From: Auanema rhodensis | Taxonomy: Eukaryota > Nematoda > Chromadorea > Rhabditida > Rhabditidae | Reading direction: 5' to 3' | Assembly (NCBI GenBank): GCA_964057225.1 | Contig: OZ059898.1 | Span: forward strand, 3,844,001-3,908,000 | DNA: 64,000 bases | Part shown: piece by piece, positions 46,057 to 59,433 of the stretch | Position numbering within the stretch: position 1 is the first letter of the stretch | How the letters are laid out: every line of letters starts with the position of its first letter | The notes under the pieces: model-generated | Database searches by the model: none | What the model was told of the DNA's origin: nothing | Seen by the model: the letters and a program-made list of their open reading frames with translations, nothing else | Program-made: the position numbers and the translations under genes

Positions 46057-49000
46057 TTACAAAGATCGCATCAATTGACCAACTTTTGTATGAGCTTCTT
46101 TATTGCTATGAGATTTGGTATATATAAACTGAAGAGTATCTCTATCTCGACGATCAAATGCCATTTTAGCGGCACTGACAAAATTTCTATAAAATGACAC
46201 TAAATTGTATTATAGATTTAATTTACCCCATCGCTAAATAAGCTGAAACTAAGTCGTTGTATCCAGTGACTTTGCTGAAAAACTTTTTGCAATCATCTCC
46301 ACGATTGTATTTAATGCATGCTTTTATGAAAGGCTAAATATATATATATATCAACTCGTTAATCCCAGAGAAATGAAGCCAACCACATATCCCACCGGGG
46401 ATTTTCTTTGAGACATTACAGTAAGCTGTTCCATTTTACCAGCTCGGGCCAATCCTTCTATGGTCCAGAGCCATACTCTGAATAAGGATATGAAAGTTTA
46501 ACAGTTGAGCATATTTGTACTGTTTCTCAGTTAATTTCGCTTGATGTCGGATTCTCTCAACCTTTTGGGAATCAGCAGCGTATAATATCACAGTATCTCG
46601 GATCGTTAACCTATCTTGGCTTCTTTCTGCTTGGCCAGGAGCAAAAGCAGCCTATGTTCAAAGTTGTATTCGGTATTTAAAGAATAATAACCATATCAGA
46701 TATGAGTTCTTCGATTGATTTGTCACCCATACAATGCGCACTTTCTTTTGCTCTTCTAAGACAATTCAAACGCTCAGCTGCCTGCAATTCAGCTTTTTGT
46801 TTGGAATGAGAGATGTTTTATAAACATTAAACTCAAGATGTGCACAATCCAAATGTAGTAAAGTTTGTCGTTCAAAGTCACTTGCTTGCTCAAGAAGTGC
46901 AAGCATTTGCCTACTAGATGTTGCCCCAACATCTTGCTTCACAAATTCCTGGTAGAGACACTGAGCCTATCAAAGAAAGAAAAGTTCGTCAGCAAAGTTT
47001 GATGAGCCAACCATGGGAATTTTACGAATCGCTAATTCATATTCAGCTTTTTTTTGCGTGGTCATAAGATGTCGCACAACTTGATGAAGCAACTGTGGTT
47101 TCTGAGCAGCTGCAGCGCGTGATAGCGCTTCCGGTACATCCCCAAGTTGTAGAAGGACTTTAACCTGATATAACATTAATTAAAATAATACAATTAGAAT
47201 CACCTACTTGCTTTGAGTCATCATTTTCTCTTTTTATCAAAAGCCTAGCTAATTTAGGAAGTTTCGCTTCAATCGCTCTACCAGCAGCATCTGAAGAAAA
47301 CTAAAATAGATATATATTGAACCATTAAACATACCTGCTATGGAAACATGTGGAAAATTTTGTAACTTATCCGAAATCTTTTTATCTAGATATTCCATGT
47401 CCATTTCATATGTATTTGTTTCCTTAGCAGCCGAAGTAATTGTCCGTCTTACCTAAGAAAAAAATATTATAAGCATATACGACGAAACAAAACCCATTCT
47501 AAAAGAACACGATCTATCCCTTCTTCCAAGCCACCACCAAGCCATTTACACATTTCAATGGCGATTCCATAAGCGCCAATATTGATGAGTCTATTTAGGA
47601 GACAAGAACTTTTCATTTTGTCAAATCTTGAAATAAATAAAAAAACGGTGAACATGTAAGCATTTACTAACTGTTCGTAAGTAATACATAAGCCAACCCG
47701 TTTTCCTCTAATTTCGTTTAATATTCGAAGTTCCCGGAGAACTTTCACGAACTCAGTCGTATCATAGCCAGTTGCAAATGCCATTCCAAATTTTGCAGCC
47801 TGTTTTACGAAGAAACATTTATTTCGTCTGAATAAGAAAAAAAATTACTCTTAGCAAATCTTTCTGAATTTGAGTATTCCACGAATATTTAGCAGTTTTG
47901 ATGCATGAGCTGATAGCTCCTGCGATATCACCAATCTTTGAAAATATATTAGTAAACAACAAATAAATGTTGTACCTGCATAACATACTCATAAGCCTGA
48001 TGACTCTTTCCTTCATGTAAACCTTGCGCAGCCTCATGTAACAGGGCTCCGTCTGCAGAGGAAGCAACGCCGAGAACATCAATTTCTTCTTCTAAAGATT
48101 GATATTGAACAAAAATTTTCAATAATTATCAACTTGAAACTATGCTCAAGAATTCCACGCCTGTGTTAGTATACAACTTCAGCCCATCATGTTCAACTCC
48201 GATTTGAGTAATTTCTGTATGTTTTCTATATTTGTCTTAATAAGATATTTAATGGAAATTATACAAACTCATAACAAGCTGCAGAATCAACTGCACTGAA
48301 TACTTGCAAAAAGGTAGGGGTTGCTTGCAGAAAAAGGGCTTCACTTCCAATCCATCCAAATTTATAGATAGCATGTTGACCTGGTACAGTTATCTTTGAT
48401 ATTTGACTGGATAAATCAGAGTGAACGACCGGAAAATTATCAACATTAAAAAATAATTTAAACTAAATACTTGAATTATTCGTGAAGAGTGATAAACTGC
48501 TATTTTTGTCCGACTATGGTCAACAACAATTCGCGCATACTGTCCATCAGATAGGGCCCAGTTAGTATCCTGTATATATCAATTGTGAGATAAAGTAAAT
48601 ATACTGTTATATTTTCAAACCATTATGCTTAACTGCTCTCCTTGACAACCAGAATAAAAATCACGTCCTAAAACCACAATTATTCGAGTTAATTCTTTAT
48701 GAGGCTGAAGAACTGTCCAAGCTGTAGGTTGCTCTCGGCATGCTGGAAGAAACATGTACAAGGTAAGAAAATATACGGCTTACGATTATGAATTCCCCAA
48801 ACAATGGGTTCATTGACAGAATTAACCACAAAAATTCTCAATTGGTCGTCCATGATAGCAACTCCTGAGTCATAAGTTGTTTGGAACACGCATACATCTC
48901 GTACTTCTTTTATAACCTATAAAACAACTTCTATTCTTATTTTGAACTGTTATCGTTTACTGAATCAAAATGGAAGTCTCCAATTCGTTCTCCAAGTGCT

Positions 49001-49453
49001 GAATATACAGAAGCTCCACCTCTTCGATCCACAACAAGCATTCGGTGGCCTTACATATTATTTTACATACACGTGTAAAGAAGAAAGTATAAACCTAACG
49101 TCCAATTTATTGAAAAAACGTCGGGAATCTCTAGCTTATCCCGAAGAACAAGACCTCCACTAGTTCTTATGGAAACAAACCAGGATGTTGTACTAACAGA
49201 TTGAGCTAATGCTAAAATGAAACAACCTGTATTTTATAGGAAAATCTTACAAACCTAAAGGGCCCGAATAAGGACAACCCGCAAAGTGTATTACATGTTT
49301 TAGATTTAAACTTGGCAAATTAGAATAAAATCTTGTACATCTGAAGCATATAATAATTTGTCACATCTTCAACAACACTTACTTAAGTTGTAGTTTCCCC
49401 AAATTTATCCAATTTCCTGAACCGTCGTCTATATTAACTCGACGACCAGCCAT
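46057..49453 (-). CDS. vps-16: Vacuolar protein sorting-associated protein 16 (VPS16)
   Basis: VPS16 is the core subunit of the HOPS and CORVET tethering complexes for endosome and lysosome fusion. The start at 49453 gives [20 protein letters not shown], and the stop is TAA 46057-46059, roughly 830 residues. The N-terminal half is a beta-propeller ([39 protein letters not shown]). The C-terminal half is an alpha-solenoid with strong VPS16 matches: [104 protein letters not shown] and [19 protein letters not shown]. It sits between txdc-9 (248 bp upstream) and the M16 peptidase, the order found in C. elegans. Confidence 0.95.
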
Positions 49454-49700
49454 TTCACATCACTAATTATTTTTTAACTATATGACGGAAATTTACAATA
49501 GGTAAGAAGCTGAGAATGAGACAGAAAAATTCATATACTTAATGAATAGGCTCAATTTTATTAAAACGATCAAGCAGCAAACAATCGATCATCAATTATA
49601 CGCAGCAGCATATTATATTACAAAACAATACGATCAATGAGATCATTACAGATCAGCATTAACAAGAAATAAGCAACAGAAACAGATTGTATATAGCAAT

Positions 49701-50537
49701 CTACCAATCTTCTTCATTATCATACGCAAGATCGCAAGAACGAATCGTCTTCTTCTTCTTTTGCTCCACCTTTTTCTTCTCAATAGTAATTATCCCTGAT
49801 TTTGCTAACCTTCCCTCGAGAACCTGCAATTGAATGATATAATAAAGAAAGACTGCTTATGAAACCTCAGTAGTAAATTCATCTACACCACCCAAATCGT
49901 CAAAACCTCTGATGTAATCAATTGTTTGTTTGTCTTTTATCACAGCTATAGTAGGAATAACACGAATATTTAGACGAGTAGTCAAGAATTTGAACTAGAA
50001 CTAACCGAGATTAACTATAATTTTGAATAAAGCTAACCTTATCAGCGTTACATTTCACAAAACGAACATTTTGGTACTTCGAGCATAGTTTTTCAAAATG
50101 CTTGTCCACAATTTTGCATCTAAAAGAGAATACAGTGTTAGAATATTATTAAAGTTGTACCTCATATTGCCATCAAGATAAAATAAAGCTACTACATTAG
50201 AGCTCTTATCAGTAGCTTTAAAAAACTCCTTTTCATCAGCGAGTTCTTCGTATTTTCCGTGACCATTCATCAACATTTCCTTGATGAATATAATAACATA
50301 TGTTTTGAACCAATATCCTTACGTTTTTTTCCCTTTGAGCCTTTTTAAGCTCTTCAATTCTCTTTCTGCGAATAGATTCCAAATCATCTTCATCCAAATT
50401 TTCAAGCCAATAATAACAACTTTTAAATATTGCTAACGATTTTATTAATACCTGTTCATTTCCTGCTCGAGTTGTTCCTCGACTATTTTAGCAGCATGAA
50501 GAAGCTGTAAACCAAGTTGATCACCAAGAGCAGACAT
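49701..50537 (-). CDS. txdc-9: Thioredoxin domain-containing protein 9 (TXNDC9, phosducin-like)
   Basis: A cytosolic phosducin-like cofactor of the TRiC/CCT chaperonin, with an essential role in tubulin and actin folding in related animals. The start at 50537 gives [20 protein letters not shown]. An N-terminal helical segment ([37 protein letters not shown]) precedes the thioredoxin fold: [49 protein letters not shown] and [19 protein letters not shown]. The usual CxxC redox site is absent, replaced around NMRCK, as in the family. The C-terminus is basic then acidic ([20 protein letters not shown]). It is the first gene of the three-gene minus-strand cluster. Confidence 0.95.
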
Positions 50538-53500
50538 TTTATCTAGAATCGTACATATAATAAGAGACTAAATATAAAACCTAAACAGCAAAAATCAATA
50601 GAAGAAATTTCAGTAACCGATTCGCCATGAATACTAAATTGGTGAACTATGTACATATTCGTTATTGCGTATTCACCATATCCTCAAAGACACGAATAAA
50701 TTTTTATTGAAACGAGCAAGAATGTCTAAATATCGGTTTTTTTTTATGATGGGTTTCAAGATTTTGTTCCATTTGAGGTTTTAGCATGCAATTCTAATTA
50801 ATGCGTTATTTATTTATATTGTGATGAGATGGATTATCAATAGATCTCTTTGCTAATCTAACTTGATAAAGACTGAGAGGCAAGAATGTTTTAGCTTATG
50901 AACTGTTAAAGTATATGAAGATTACTTCTAGATCATTAATTTATTTTCGTGCTTGTTTTAAATATGTATCTTTTTAAAACAACTTTATTAGTACCGAGTA
51001 GAACAAAGTAATTCTTTCCAGCAAATATTCTAGTAAGCAGCGTTATAACTTTAATTTTCTAGAAAAATTTTAGCTTTGAAACTGTTCTTTTTTTCTCTCA
51101 GAAGAGTTTCTAAAGTATGATCAGTTGAGATGAACTAATAAGCCCACTGCTCTATTAGTAGTTAATGCTAATTGAGGAGACCAGTTTGATCAGCAGACAA
51201 TGCTATTGATTTTTCACTTCAATATATTTCCTTATGATTAATAAGAATTCTTCTTGTTCTACAACTTTTTTTGATAAATACTTCTTAAAGGAGATTTATT
51301 CATCTTATATAGGTTTTGCTTAGTATTTGATTTTTACTTATGTAGTCCATAAAGCTTTAATTTATTATGAATGTCTGAGGTATGTTTCAATTCCTTGACG
51401 GCCGAATAGCTTTTTCTAACTGCTTTTTTTGTTTATTGATTAAGTAAATACTATGATACATCCATCTCCGCGCTGCTGCATTTCCCTCCAGAATTGGAAA
51501 AGGATCAATATTTCTCTTCTTAATCAATATGAAATTTTCAACATTATTCTTTACAAATTCTAGTATATCACTTGAATTCAGTACACAAGCTTTTTCATGA
51601 AATGAATATTATATTGTAATACGTTTTTCGTGTTTGCGTCACACTAGTACGTTAAAGTCTGCTAAGGTTAATCATAATTTGGCTTTCAAAGATTATGTGT
51701 CGGGAATTTCATCCTTTTTATTTTTGAGAAATCTATGCAGGATGCTCATTTTACATTCATAAGAACAGTTTTTTTCCTTTTTCTTCAAATAACAATAGTT
51801 TAATATTAATGCTCCTTCGAAACACAACATAGATATAGCACATTATCATTGTTTTCTAGTGTTTTGACGAAACGGATATAGTTATTTATATGATTTTCTT
51901 TTTAATTCAAATTAAGACACTATTCCGTTTATGTTTTATCAACTAAAATTTTTTGAAAGCACTGCTTAGTATGTATATCATGATTATCTATCCTTTGAAT
52001 TTTGCATTGTACACTAACATAAACAGCTGCTTGTTTCTAAATATCTATCCGTTAAGTGGCTAAAGTGAATGTCAGAAGCATTATATTGAAAATTGTGGTT
52101 ACCCAACACATTTCAATGACTTCCTTCTTTATTTCTAATTACTGCAAAAGTAACAGACCACTTTTTAGAGTAACTGTTTTACGATTTTTTTTTTCTTAGA
52201 CTTCAATTAGTATTAATTTTCATGCTATTGTATTCTGATATCAAACCTATGGTATTATTGTATTTATAAGTTTTTACATTTAGATAAGAAACTTATTTAT
52301 TACAAATTGAATTCATAGTTTTAGCTTTTTCGGTTGTATTTGCTCCATTAGGAACGTATAGTAGCCAATTGAGCCCTCTCTTCTAAATTTACATATTTAA
52401 ATCCAAAATTGAGCGCTGTATAAGCTCTTCGACGTTTAGCAGAAGATATTCATCTTCGCAGTCATCTTGCTTTATAGTAAAATATGATATAGAACTTCAT
52501 GTTTCGGCTTTAAGTTTTTTAATATTAACTACTCAATTGCATATATATTATTTGAATACTGTTTTCATTGTTTTTTTAGTTGCTTTTAACAATGGTTTAA
52601 TTTGTCTTTTAAAAATATACCAAATTGTATTTTTTATATCCCCAATCATCATATAACTCTGTGGCTATTCTGGTCGGTCTCCGTTTTTTGCTGTTGTCAG
52701 TATTTTCATATAATTAAATCAATCTTTATTTTGCCTATTGTTTGCTCTCACTAAATTGGTTGCTTCTGCTTTCTTTTGGTTAACCTCTGCTTATTATATA
52801 TAAATTTAAAATAAAACTTCCTTTGCTGAAATTTCAATTCCTGTTGAAGTTTACATATATTAATATTAAGCGAACAGTTTAAAATATAAAAAATGTATCC
52901 ATTAAAAGGAGTTACTGAAGTATTGTGCTCAAATTTATATTGTATACTATTATAATATTTCTTCTATTTTTCCAGAAAATGTCGTATTCCATATTTAATA
53001 GTATAAATTTCTAAAAAAATCTATATATGCGGTTTTTATTTTTCTCTGGTCTATTGTTTTGCGGGAATAGCAGTTGAATTCTTACTGCTTGTAATTCACC
53101 AACGTGCTTTCTGCCAGTTTTTCCTGTTCATCTATCTCTCATAATTGACTTTTACGTAATACTTATCTCGCTTTAGGTTAATATTGAAAATTGTTTTTCC
53201 TAAATATTCATTTAAGGTCTAACTACTCAAGATTTAATATTTTATCTCAAACATAAGAAATTTGAGAATAATTGGTTACAAATTTTTTAATTCTTATTTA
53301 ATTATGAAGTCTTACTATCATCATTTTGTAACTTATAAATGACTTCGAAATAATTGCAATTTGTATTTTATGTAACCAGACCTTTTGATAAAATAATTTG
53401 AACAGCTTGCATGGTTTAAATAATGTTGTAAAAGAAGTTTTGATATGAAAAAGATAAACTTCGAAACTTCAACATGATAAGGCTTTTTTTTCAATGCCTC

Positions 53501-53937
53501 CCTGACAATTTTATAAAAATTGAAAAGGATATATAATGAATATCAGCTAAATTTAATTGTATTTATTATATATCCTCTTCAATTTTTATGAAATTCTCAC
53601 TGAGTTGTCTGTGAGTCATATAATAAATAATAGCCAATCAATATTTGAATAACTTACTTAATATGAATGATTATACATTTAAAATGTTTTTCTAATCAAA
53701 TATTGATAGATTCAGATGTTTACAAGAGTTATAATTAAGTTAAGAACTTCTCATTTTATTTCTCCTCTTAAAATTATCTATATTTGAGAATAGAACTTTT
53801 ATTCTTCGCTCGTGCTTCTGCATATCCTTGCTCATGCATATTCTTTATATTTATTGCGCTTAGGTGTTGTGTTTTATCTTTAATCAAATTTATTTGTATA
53901 GATTTGTTGACTAGTATCGTCTAACAACTTCACCACT
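50538..53937. other. 3.4 kb gene-poor AT-rich region
   Basis: Lies between the divergent txdc-9 and RILP-like genes. Nothing coding was recognised on either strand. The only notable structure is the long palindrome at 53503-53602. Confidence 0.55.
53503..53602. repeat. Long imperfect inverted repeat (hairpin)
   Basis: Two arms of about 40 nt, nearly perfectly complementary in their inner 30 nt (28 of 30), separated by a loop of about 15-20 nt. Left arm core ATAAAAATTGAAAAGGATAT, right arm core ATATCCTCTTCAATTTTTAT. It could be a foldback MITE or a small-RNA-type hairpin precursor. No flanking gene is implied. Confidence 0.75.
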
Positions 53938-55921
53938 ATGATCGGACAACGGGGTCAGTCACCCCAGAGCCCATCGAAACATATAACGGTTCGTTAATTT
54001 TTGGTTCATAATATTCCGTAGTAATATTTTTTTTCGTATAATACTTCGCTTACTATGTATTACAACGTTCTTCTCTTGGTCTTAGCAAGTGTATTGTGTT
54101 CAATATTTTTTGTTTTATTCTTCGCTATAGAAGTAAAGATTTGAACGAAAGCAAGAAATCTTCTTTAACAATAACGCACGAGTTTTAACATAGTTGCTTA
54201 CATTTCTTACCTAAATGTTGTGTATAAAAGTAAATATTTTTACTTTCATTCATATGCTAATGCTTTGGTATTTAGAAACAACAATTGTATCAAAGTTATG
54301 ATTGTTTTTACAGGTGGTAGACGTATATGATTTAGCTGCTTCTATAGGGAAGGACTTTGAAAGACTTATCGAGCTGCATGGAAATGAATGTGTCCGTGGT
54401 ATTATGCCCAAGGTAATATTCATAAAATATGATTTGAAGTTGTATTTTAATTATATAAATTTTTTATCATGATTATCTTTTTCTATGTTGAGGTTATATC
54501 CGCCCTGGAAACACTGGAGTCATTGGCTAACAATAACGATAAAGAAAACGAAGAAATTATAACTTTGCAAAAAACTATTGATCGATTGGAACAAGAAAAA
54601 CATACTAAGCAATTACACAACACTAAATTTGAAGAGGTTAGCTCGTTTTCAACTATTCTTCCTGGTTTTTATGTTCTTAACTATATAAATATCTTAGTTA
54701 TTTGATTGTTTTAGGAATTGGAGCAGATAGAAGAAACATATAAGAAAGATATAACTGAGTTACGAGATATGGTGAAATCATTAATGAACGAAAACCGAAC
54801 TCTGTCTAGTACCGTGTCATCTCTTCCTCATGTCATAGAGAGTCCAAACTCGCAATGTAAAAAATATATTTTTATATTCTGACTTTTTTATTCTCAAGTT
54901 TTTTCATTTCAGTGAAGGAAGAAGAAGTTCGTTTGATGTTAGAGTTAAAAGATATATCAGTACGACAGAAAGATGAGATTAAAGCTCTTCAAAAAGACGT
55001 AGAGCATTATGCAGGAGAAGTTGAGCGAGTAGGTTATTTAGTTCAAAGTCAACATAAAAATGCATTAATAACATTTTTATCTTTCCTATTTTTTTCTATA
55101 ATTCCTAGTTGCAAAACGCCGTTGAAAAGCTTATTCGTCAAAACGAAGAATTGTTAAGAAAAAATCATTCACTTCAAAAGCAGGGCCGAATAATTGTTGA
55201 GGAAAGAACAGCTGTTATGAAACGGTACGAATTCTGAAAGAGCTTGATTGAGAACTAATAAATTTTTTTTTCAGTTTGGAAAAGTCGGAGGAAGCTAATA
55301 TAAACTTGGGAAAGTTATTGAAAGAAACTGATCGAACATGTCGAGATCTGCAACAAGCAAGCATGCTAGATGACGAACCACGATTTACTTTGGCCGAACT
55401 TCGAGAAGTGTTACAGGAAAAAAATGTGCTAAAAGTACGTGCTTTTTTATTTTTCAAATTATGGTTTTTAAATTAGGGACGAGTAATGGAGTTGGAAGAA
55501 GAACTAGAAACGTTTAAACCCGGCACAACTAAGAAAGATTTCGAGAAGTTAGATACTCCGTTTGTTTTTGAAATCGTAAACGGTTAATTACAATATATAT
55601 TTGTAGAACAGAACCCGAAGACGATTTTAAAACTACTAAAGAGGATTCCGAAGATCTTCCTGTGTATGGACCTTTACCCCGCGAACCCGATGAGAAATTG
55701 CATCCATGGAAATATGAAAGAAAGGATAGTGGTGTTCGCAAATTGTAAGTGAATTGATGAATTAATTTTTCAATTTAAAAATAATGGAATTAAACTTTAG
55801 CTTCCGATTCTTCAAAGATTGGGGACAACCCTCCTCTCCACGCCAACCTTCGTCAGCTCCAAACTCCCCACGCCCCATAAGATCTTTAACTTCTACAAAT
55901 TTATCGGCAGCTAATGTTTAA
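53938..55921 (+). CDS. RILP-like protein (RILPL1/2 family, Rab effector)
   Basis: A coiled-coil Rab-binding adaptor of about 370 residues. Relatives bind Rab7, Rab8, Rab10 or Rab36 and link vesicles to dynein or ciliary transport. The start at 53938 gives MIGQRGQSPQSPSKHIT, then the RH1 domain: VVDVYDLAASIGKDFERLIE, ECVRGIMPKVISALETLESL. A central coiled coil follows (TIDRLEQEKHTKQLH, EEELEQIEETYKKDITELRD, LKDISVRQKDEIKALQKDVE). The RH2 domain is clear: DDEPRFTLAELREVLQEKNV then LKGRVMELEEELETFKPG, the counterpart of PRFTLQELRDVLHERNELKS in RILPL1. The tail DSGVRKFFRFFKDWG mirrors the SGIKRLFSFFSRDK ending of RILPL1, followed by a Ser/Pro-rich end. TAA is at 55919-55921. Confidence 0.93.
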
Positions 55922-56006
55922 AGCCGGTATGATATTTGTATTGTATATGGTATACTGAATCTCATTTCAATGTCTCATTTCTTTCACTTTCATAAACTTA
56001 TAACTT

Positions 56007-56008
<2 letters not shown>

Positions 56009-56051
<43 letters not shown>
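56009..56051. repeat. (CT)n microsatellite
   Basis: About 43 nt of uninterrupted CT dinucleotides, 90 bp past the RILP-like stop codon and so probably in its 3' UTR. Confidence 0.95.
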
Positions 56052-56053
<2 letters not shown>

Positions 56054-57035
56054 TGTTAGTTTTCTTAGCCGTTTATCATAAGCTTTATCTTTATCACTTG
56101 TCTATTTTGTACAACTATTATATTTTTTATTCAAACATATATCAACTGAAACCATAGCTTTTTATATTAAAATCTGATTGACTTTTAGGCTATCCTAACT
56201 GGCTTTCTTATATTTCAAATAGTTATGCATTTTCTTCAGCAATGCTTCTGTCCTAGAAGAAAGATTCACCTATACTGCATGCTATATTTTTCTATTATAA
56301 TTTCTTAGCGAGGTTTATATAATTGCCATTTTCCGGTTTCTAATTATACAAGAGTCTCATATTAAACTTTTAGAGAAGGAATATTTTATTTTTCCTATTG
56401 TAATTTATTTTATAAGCATAAATTTCTGCTACTTATCCTGGGTATATTTAACATCTGGTCACTTTTGTTATTTTTTTCTTCGTCTTCAATTTGTAATGCG
56501 TTATGCTTTTTGTTTCATATTTGTGAACTATGCCATCCGCCTTATTTTAATATAATTTTATGCCTCAAGCTTTCTAGCCTTTGCATTGAATCTTTATGTG
56601 AACCATTGTTATCTGCGATATCAATTTGAAACGCTTCAGTCTTAACAAAATATAAATTTTTTCTCCGATGTGTTTGTTTTCGTCTTAAAATTTTTATTCT
56701 CAGTTTGACGATTTTCTTATTCGTATAAGCTTTCATATAATTTATAAACATAGCATTGTTAAGCTAGTAGATAAATAGGTTGTTGCAAAAATTATCAAAA
56801 ATCGTTAATACTTTCAACCCTTTCATCAATTAACGAGACATATTGTTTGAGAGTCATGTGGTCGATAAAAAATACAAGTAATAAATAAAATTACTGGAAA
56901 AATATCTCTACTTGAATTAAGTATTTTAATTCAAACTTATTTAGTTTTATTAAATGTGACAATGCTATGAACTCGGTAAAATAGATTGTTAATAATTTCT
57001 AAAACTGCAAAGCTTTTGAGTTGGTATTGTTTGGG

Positions 57036-57073
<38 letters not shown>
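57036..57073. repeat. (TA)n microsatellite
   Basis: About 38 nt of alternating TA in intergenic DNA upstream of the Cys-loop receptor gene. Confidence 0.9.
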
Positions 57074-57075
<2 letters not shown>

Positions 57076-57539
57076 AGAATTACTCAATTTAAAAACTGAC
57101 GAAAATAATTTCTCAAAATAGAGTCAAAATTCAGTTCAGAAATTCATGAACTGTGAACAAAACTAAATTATATTCATGAAGTTCATGAATTCTTCAGTTT
57201 ATGAAGAATTTTTGACCAACTTTAATATAGAAATAGGTGATGTGCAAGAGCAGACTAGACTTCATTGTATACATCTTCTCCACTGTTCTTTAAAAACTCA
57301 TTTTACAACATTCGCTTTTACAAAATGAAGTCCATTAAATTTTGCTAATTATACTATTATTCTTTTTTTAAATGTAAAGTTGAAATGAAAAATTTCTATT
57401 AACAAGCTTAAACGTTATGTTTTAGAATTTTAACATTGAGGATATTCAAATTTATAGAAGATGCTAGGGCTCATGTCAGTTGAATTAAATTCTTATTTTT
57501 GCTAAGGGATTTTCTGAATTCAGTGTATTTTCAGAATAT

Positions 57540-59433
57540 GTCTTTCTGTTGTAAATGCACGTGTACAGTTTCAAACATTCGAGAAAATATTAAAAAAACA
57601 AAATCTGCTCCCACCTACAAGTTCTCTAAACCGTAGTTTACAAGTAAAATTGGGCTTTTATTTGGAATCAGTAGGAAATTTCAAATCAACAGATATGGTA
57701 AGATTTGTAACAGAATAATTATTTGGTATCACTTATCATATCACTTTAATAGACGTTTGATGTTGATTTATATATCTACATGTCATGGCTTGATCGTCGA
57801 TTGAAACATCCTGGTCCCGATTTACTAATGATTAATGAAGACAATCGTCGAAAATCCATATGGTTATTGAAAAATTATTATTCTGTTTATATTTATCCAT
57901 TTAATAATTATTCATTTTTTTATATTTGAATAATTGTTTTTTACATATAAACAGTTTTAGGCTTCCTGATTTATACTTTGCCAATGCCAGGCATGCGACA
58001 TCTCAAAAAGTAATGCAACCAAATTTCAATTTATTCATATCACCGAAAGGCCAGGTAGCTTATTCAGCTAGATGTACTCTGACAGTTGCTTGTAGTTTGA
58101 ATTTGAGGTCATTTATTATAAAAATCGTTAAAAACATATAGATATATTACAATTCAGATATTATCCAATGGACCGTCAAATATGTTCTATAAGAACTTTG
58201 AGTTGTTAGTTTCATCCTTACACAAAATATTTGATAGCACTTGCCGATTGTAGATGCTTACATAGCAAAACAAGTCACTGTTACATGGTTCGAAGGAAAT
58301 CCTATGGCTGCAAACCCTGAAATAGCATTGCCAGAGTTTTACATCACTAAGGTTGAAAACTCTTACTGTAATGGTAGTTATCAATATGCTTTGATGCCAA
58401 ATAGTCATAAGCATGGTTATTCCATTTTCTGTGTTTTTTTTCAATATACGATGTTGTAGATGAATTTAGTTGTTTATCTGGAAATATTTATTTATCGAGG
58501 TCTATTGGATACAACTTGTTACAATCATATATTCCAACTAGTTTAATTGTAACTATTTCTTGGGTTTCATTTTGGATTGATCGTCGAGGTAATTGCAGCT
58601 TAACTAATTATTTTTGAAAATTCTTCGTTTAAAGCTGTTCCTGCACGAATAACTCTGAGCTTTACTACATTAGTTTCATTCACGACCCTGGTAGGTTTTT
58701 GTTGGCAATAATTGCGTATTTTAATGCTTAGGGTAGTGGAATGCGCATTGGATTGGCTCATGTAAGCTATGCGAAAGCGATTGATTTCTGGTATGGAAGT
58801 ACGTCGGCATCTTGCGTACTCTTTAGAAAGAGCATATGTTGCAGCTTGTTTACTATTTGTATTTATGGCCTTACTTGAATTTGCAATTGTTAATGGTTTG
58901 ATGAGACGAGCAGAAAAATATGAGATGAGATCAAAACGTTTATTAAATGATATGTATCTACGAAGTAAACTCAGTTTTCAATCTAGAATTTTAAGGGAAA
59001 TATTTTGTAGCTCAAGTTTCCTCTAATGGTCTTCTGAATAAAAAATATGTTCGGTCTCTATACATGTCAATAATCGCTTTTCTTAATTACAGTAATAAAC
59101 AGCTATAGTTATAAAAATAATTAATTAAATTTAGAAAAGTCGATTCAAAATGGAAACCTGCTAACTATGACAGAAGCTTCTGGAGAAGATATGATGGAAG
59201 AGTGCTACCACTACCGAATACGAACAAAAACTCAGGTAAATAAGAAAATATTTTTAATAAATAAAAAGATTAAAGCAGATATAAAATAATATTCATATTT
59301 TAAGATTTCTTTTCATTTTTCTCATCAAGCTTTGAAAATTGACCAGATTAGTCGATTTATTTTCCCTATTGCTTTCATTATTTTCAATGTACTTTATTGG
59401 TCGTATTATTTGATAATTCTTCGCGAATTTTAA
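57540..59433 (+). CDS. Cys-loop ligand-gated chloride channel subunit (GluCl/glycine-type), 5' end not found
   Basis: A pentameric ligand-gated channel subunit. The N-terminal signal exon is upstream and unidentified; the visible frame opens near 57540. Extracellular: [60 protein letters not shown]. The Cys-loop has exactly 13 residues between cysteines ([15 protein letters not shown]). A second pair, [11 protein letters not shown] and FSC across an intron, is the extra disulfide of GluCl and glycine receptors. M1 is [20 protein letters not shown]2 is preceded by VPARITL, the PAR motif of anion channels. Splicing from 58798 to 58848 restores [20 protein letters not shown] and LLEFAIVN (M3). 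The last exons give [18 protein letters not shown] and VLYWSYYL (M4) with TAA 59431-59433. Ligand not deducible. Confidence 0.88.

Larger units (their letters stand above)
55922..57539. other. Intergenic with two microsatellites
   Basis: A (CT)n run at 56009-56051 close after the RILP-like stop and a (TA)n run at 57036-57073. Near 57172-57190 there is a 19-bp near-palindrome built on TTCATGAA. The first exon(s) of the downstream receptor gene, including its signal peptide, probably lie somewhere in this stretch but were not identified. Confidence 0.5.
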
